24,053 nucleotides of DNA from JBQCEE01 sp051960575 (GTDB taxonomy: Bacteria; Actinomycetota; Actinomycetes; Mycobacteriales; Jatrophihabitantaceae): NCBI RefSeq assembly GCF_051960575.1, contig NZ_JBQCEE010000341.1:1-24053 (forward strand). The letters are read 5' to 3'. Under the pieces are notes generated by a model, which ran no database searches, had not been told where the DNA came from, and saw only the letters and a program-made list of their open reading frames with translations. The translations under genes were made by a program, and so were the position numbers. Shown here one piece after another: positions 21,792-24,053 of this stretch; the stretch's first letter is position 1, and every line of letters starts with the position of its first letter.

Positions 21792-22364
21792 ATGTCACCG
21801 GAGCGGCTGCGTCACGCCCTGAAACGGTCGGCCGCGGCGCTCACCGACGCGGGCATCGACTTCGCGCTCGGCGGCAGCTACGCGCTGTGGGTGCACGGTG
21901 CGGCCGAGCCGGTGCATGACGTCGACCTCGTCGTGCCGGAGGCCGACGCCGACCAGGCGCTCGCCGCCCTCGACAAGGCGGGCTTCCGCACCGAGCGTCC
22001 GCCAGAGGGCTGGCTGTATAAGGCGTGGGACTGCGGCGAGGGGGCTGACGAGGACGAGGTGCTCGTCGACCTGCTCTTCCAGCAGAACGGACGCGCGGTG
22101 ACGGCGGCGACCGTGCGCGACGCGCCGTCGCACCAGGTGCTCGGGGTCTGGATGCCCGTGCTGCCCGCGCAGCAGATCATGGTCGCCAAGTTCCGGGCAA
22201 TGAACGAGCACTACTGCGACTTCGGCGCGCTGCTGCCGCCGGTGCGAGCGGTGCGCGAACAACTCGACTGGGACGACCTCGAGCGGGCCACCGCCGACAA
22301 CGACTTCGCCGTGGCCTTCCTCGTGCTGCTGCGCCGGCTCGGGATCGCGCCCGACGCGGCGTGA
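21792..22364 (+). CDS. minimal nucleotidyltransferase-fold protein
   Basis: The 190-residue protein has the nucleotidyltransferase pattern LGGSYALWVHG (26-36), HDVDLVV with the DxD pair (D43, D45), and a third carboxylate in VDLLF (D93). This is the arrangement of MNT/AbiEii-like transferases, which attach nucleotides to small molecules, proteins or RNA. The C-terminal half is helical, with QQIMVAKFRAMNEHYCDF and a closing LLRRLGI. The ATG is at 21792, with a -10 box 6 nt upstream. It stands alone, divergent from the EEP gene and convergent with an unrelated small gene, so it is not an obvious toxin-antitoxin pair (no HEPN partner). Function is open. Confidence 0.82.
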   Translation: MSPERLRHALKRSAAALTDAGIDFALGGSYALWVHGAAEPVHDVDLVVPEADADQALAALDKAGFRTERPPEGWLYKAWDCGEGADEDEVLVDLLFQQNGRAVTAATVRDAPSHQVLGVWMPVLPAQQIMVAKFRAMNEHYCDFGALLPPVRAVREQLDWDDLERATADNDFAVAFLVLLRRLGIAPDAA

Positions 22365-22371
22365 CCTGCGA

Positions 22372-22701
22372 TCAGTCGCGGTGCAGGTGCGGCTGGGCGA
22401 GGACGACGCCGCCGACCGGCACAAGCCGCGTCGCGGCCCAGTGCGCCTCGTCCCAGAGCATGAAGTTGAGGTCCCAGAGGTCGAGCAGGCCCTTCTCGGG
22501 GTGCACGGCCTTGATGTCGGCGGTCTCGGGACGACCGGTGCGGTCGACGACCAGGTAGCTCGCGCCGTACCACTTCTCGGCGTAGTAGGCGGCCGTCTCG
22601 AGCAGCTTCTGCAGCTCGATCTGCCGGGCCAGACGGACGCCCTCGGCGTCCAGGACGACCGGTGCTGACGCGATCGTCGTGCTGATCGTGCTCGTGCTCA
22701 T
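22372..22701 (-). CDS. conserved-looking hypothetical protein, 109 aa
   Basis: I do not recognise this protein. It has a Ser/Thr-rich N-terminus (MSTSTISTTIASAP), a helix (EGVRLARQIELQKLLETAAYY) and an aromatic-rich core, AEKWYGASYLVVD, then LLDLWDLNFMLWDEAHWAA, and an ending VLAQPHLHRD. The dense Trp/Tyr/Asp content and the normal codon use argue that it is a real folded protein. The ATG at 22701 has GGAGG 8 nt upstream. The leader contains a 7-bp hairpin, CCCGCCG-ACGC-CGGCGGG (22722-22739). Its stop is 7 bp from the convergent nucleotidyltransferase stop. It shares its upstream region with the divergent LuxR-type gene. Confidence 0.7.
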   Translation of the reverse strand: MSTSTISTTIASAPVVLDAEGVRLARQIELQKLLETAAYYAEKWYGASYLVVDRTGRPETADIKAVHPEKGLLDLWDLNFMLWDEAHWAATRLVPVGGVVLAQPHLHRD

Positions 22702-22868
22702 GTCCGCGGCCTCCGTACCTGTCCCCCGCCGGCGTCGGCGGGTTCATCCTGCTCCAACCAACGACGTCGCCGCCAGCAGGAAACGCCGAAGAACCGCCGC
22801 CCGCCGCGATGTCCGTCACGTCCGCTCTACCCAACTCGGACATCGACTCCCCAATCCCGTGCGTGCGG

Positions 22869-24053
22869 ATGTCCAATGTCGCCGTGCTCGTCGAGCGGGA
22901 CGCGATCCTGGCGACGCTGCGCGCTGCCGTGGAGGGCGCGGTGTCGTCGCGCACGCCGCGCGGCGCACTCGTGCTGCTCGGCGGCGAGGCGGGCGTCGGC
23001 AAGACCAGTCTGGTGACCGCGCTGCTCGGCGCGCTCGGCCCTGACGTCGTCGTGCGGCGGGGCTGGTGCGACGACATCGCCGTGGCGGGCGCGCTGGCCG
23101 CGGTCGTCGAGGCGGCGCCCGAGGTCGCGGACGAGCTCGACGGCGACCGGCTGCAGCTGTTCGGACGCCTGCGTGCGCGGCTGGTCGAGCGGCCGACCGT
23201 GCTCGTGCTCGAGGACGTGCACTGGGCCGACGAGGCGACGCTCGACCTGCTGCGCTGGCTGGGGCGCCGGCTGGGCGACGAGCCGCTGGCGGTCGTCGCG
23301 ACCTACCGGGACGACGAGGCACACCGCAGCCCGCCGCTGACCCGTCTCGTCGCCGAGACCGCGTCGGCGACGGCCGGCCGGTGCCTCACCGTCGCGCCGC
23401 TGACGGTCGCCGGTGTGGCCGAGCTCGTCACCGGCGCCGCGGCATCCCTCGACGCCCACCAACTGCACGCACTCACCGGCGGCAACCCGTTCTACGTCAC
23501 CGAGGTGCTGGCGGCGGCCGACGTCGGGCTGCCGCCGACGGTGCGCGAGGCGGTGCTCGCCCGCGTCGACACGCTGACGCCCGCTGCGCACCGGGTGCTC
23601 GACGTCGCCGCCGTGCTGGGCGCGCGGGCCGACGCCGGGTCGCTGCTGACGCTCGCCGGCGAACCGGCCGCCGCGCTCGACGAGTGCGTCGCCCGCGGCA
23701 TGCTGGTGGCCGACGGCGACGGCTGGAGCTTCCGGCACGAGCTGGCCCGTCGCGCGGTCGACGACCGGTTGCCGCCCGGGCGCCGCGCCGCGCTGCACGC
23801 CGCCGCGCTCGCCGCCCGGCGCGCGCTCGGCGCCGACGACCGCCGGCTCACCCACCACGCCGTGGGCGCCGGCGACCACGCGGCGGTGCTGCAGCATGCG
23901 CCGCGGGCTGCGACGTCGGGCGCCGCGCGCGGCCCGCCTCGCGTGGCGGTGGAGTTGGGGGGGCTCGCGCCGCGTGCGGGGGCCCCCGACCCCGCGGGGG
24001 GCCCCGGCGGCCTCGACGCGCTGGCGTACGTCTGGGACACCAACCCACACCAC
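22869..24053 (+). CDS. LuxR-family (LAL) ATPase regulator, N-terminal part
   Basis: The frame runs open from ATG 22869 to the window end (395 codons) and encodes the ATPase part of a large LuxR-type regulator. It starts VLVERDAILATLRAAVEGA and has Walker A GGEAGVGKTS (38-47), Walker B VLVLEDVHWADEATLDLL (111-128), TYRDDE (145-150) and TGGNPFYVTEVL (203-214), followed by the winged-helix-like WSFRHELARRAV. Full-length members have about 900 residues ending in a LuxR helix-turn-helix, which is beyond the window. An in-frame GTG at 22863 is an alternative start. From about base 23905 the translation becomes Gly/Pro/Ala-rich and loses the expected TPR-like pattern, although LDALAY reappears near the end. 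This looks like sequence errors at a contig end. It is divergent from the 109-aa gene. The signal sensed is unknown. Confidence 0.85.
   Translation, partial: MSNVAVLVERDAILATLRAAVEGAVSSRTPRGALVLLGGEAGVGKTSLVTALLGALGPDVVVRRGWCDDIAVAGALAAVVEAAPEVADELDGDRLQLFGRLRARLVERPTVLVLEDVHWADEATLDLLRWLGRRLGDEPLAVVATYRDDEAHRSPPLTRLVAETASATAGRCLTVAPLTVAGVAELVTGAAASLDAHQLHALTGGNPFYVTEVLAAADVGLPPTVREAVLARVDTLTPAAHRVLDVAAVLGARADAGSLLTLAGEPAAALDECVARGMLVADGDGWSFRHELARRAVDDRLPPGRRAALHAAALAARRALGADDRRLTHHAVGAGDHAAVLQHAPRAATSGAARGPPRVAVELGGLAPRAGAPDPAGGPGGLDALAYVWDTNPHH

Noticed and set aside
22211..23077. Minus-strand frame covering the start of the LuxR-type gene and the 109-aa gene region.
   Set aside because: It is antisense to an intact ATPase domain and to the 22372-22701 gene in another frame, and has no recognisable domain.

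Overview
This 24 kb window is very GC-rich, densely packed with genes and almost free of intergenic space. It comes from an actinobacterium (Actinomycetota, probably class Actinomycetes). The evidence is the actinobacterial families DUF3145 and DUF5685, a SigE-family and an ECF41/SigJ-like sigma factor, a fused CysNC, a KstR-like operator, frequent GTG starts, and many genes whose -10 hexamer lies only 6-7 nt before the start codon (leaderless transcripts). I cannot fix the genus. The window begins inside an AraC-type regulator and ends inside a LuxR-type ATPase regulator, and the last ~150 bases read like degraded end-of-contig sequence.

Layout. 1-675: tail of an AraC-family gene, then a gene-poor stretch ending in a strong hairpin. 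676-2569: a DUF5685 gene with a 20-cysteine tail and a DUF3145 gene, convergent across an array of three 48-nt hairpins spaced at exactly 62 nt. 2743-4535: a sigma factor and a membrane-anchored partner with an extracytoplasmic domain, translationally coupled. 4539-7732 (minus): a sirtuin, a PAPS-type sulfotransferase and a DUF1214 protein; the last two form an operon. 7863-12143 (plus): cysD-cysNC-cysQ-SDR, an operon with overlapping start and stop codons that makes APS/PAPS and disposes of PAP. 12177-15908: an ABC-F ATPase, a small acidic protein and a long-chain acyl-CoA synthetase. The synthetase gene is bracketed by two copies of one palindromic element. 15993-19071: an ECF41-type sigma factor, convergent with an agmatine deiminase / N-carbamoylputrescine amidase pair (agmatine to putrescine), and a small predicted membrane protein. 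19082-21749 (minus): a class III nucleotidyl cyclase, a perfect 26-bp inverted repeat, an SDR and an endonuclease/exonuclease/phosphatase-fold protein. 21792-24053: a minimal nucleotidyltransferase, an unrecognised 109-aa protein and the start of a large LuxR-type ATPase.

How the genes may work together. The most coherent group is the divergent sulfur locus. One side makes PAPS and removes PAP. The other side carries a PAPS-dependent sulfotransferase with a DUF1214 partner. That side is driven by a textbook leaderless promoter whose spacer is filled by a palindrome matching the published mycobacterial KstR (sterol catabolism repressor) consensus. This suggests sulfation of a sterol or lipid-derived metabolite, which is an inference and not a demonstrated function. 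No mobile element, CRISPR array, tRNA or rRNA was seen.
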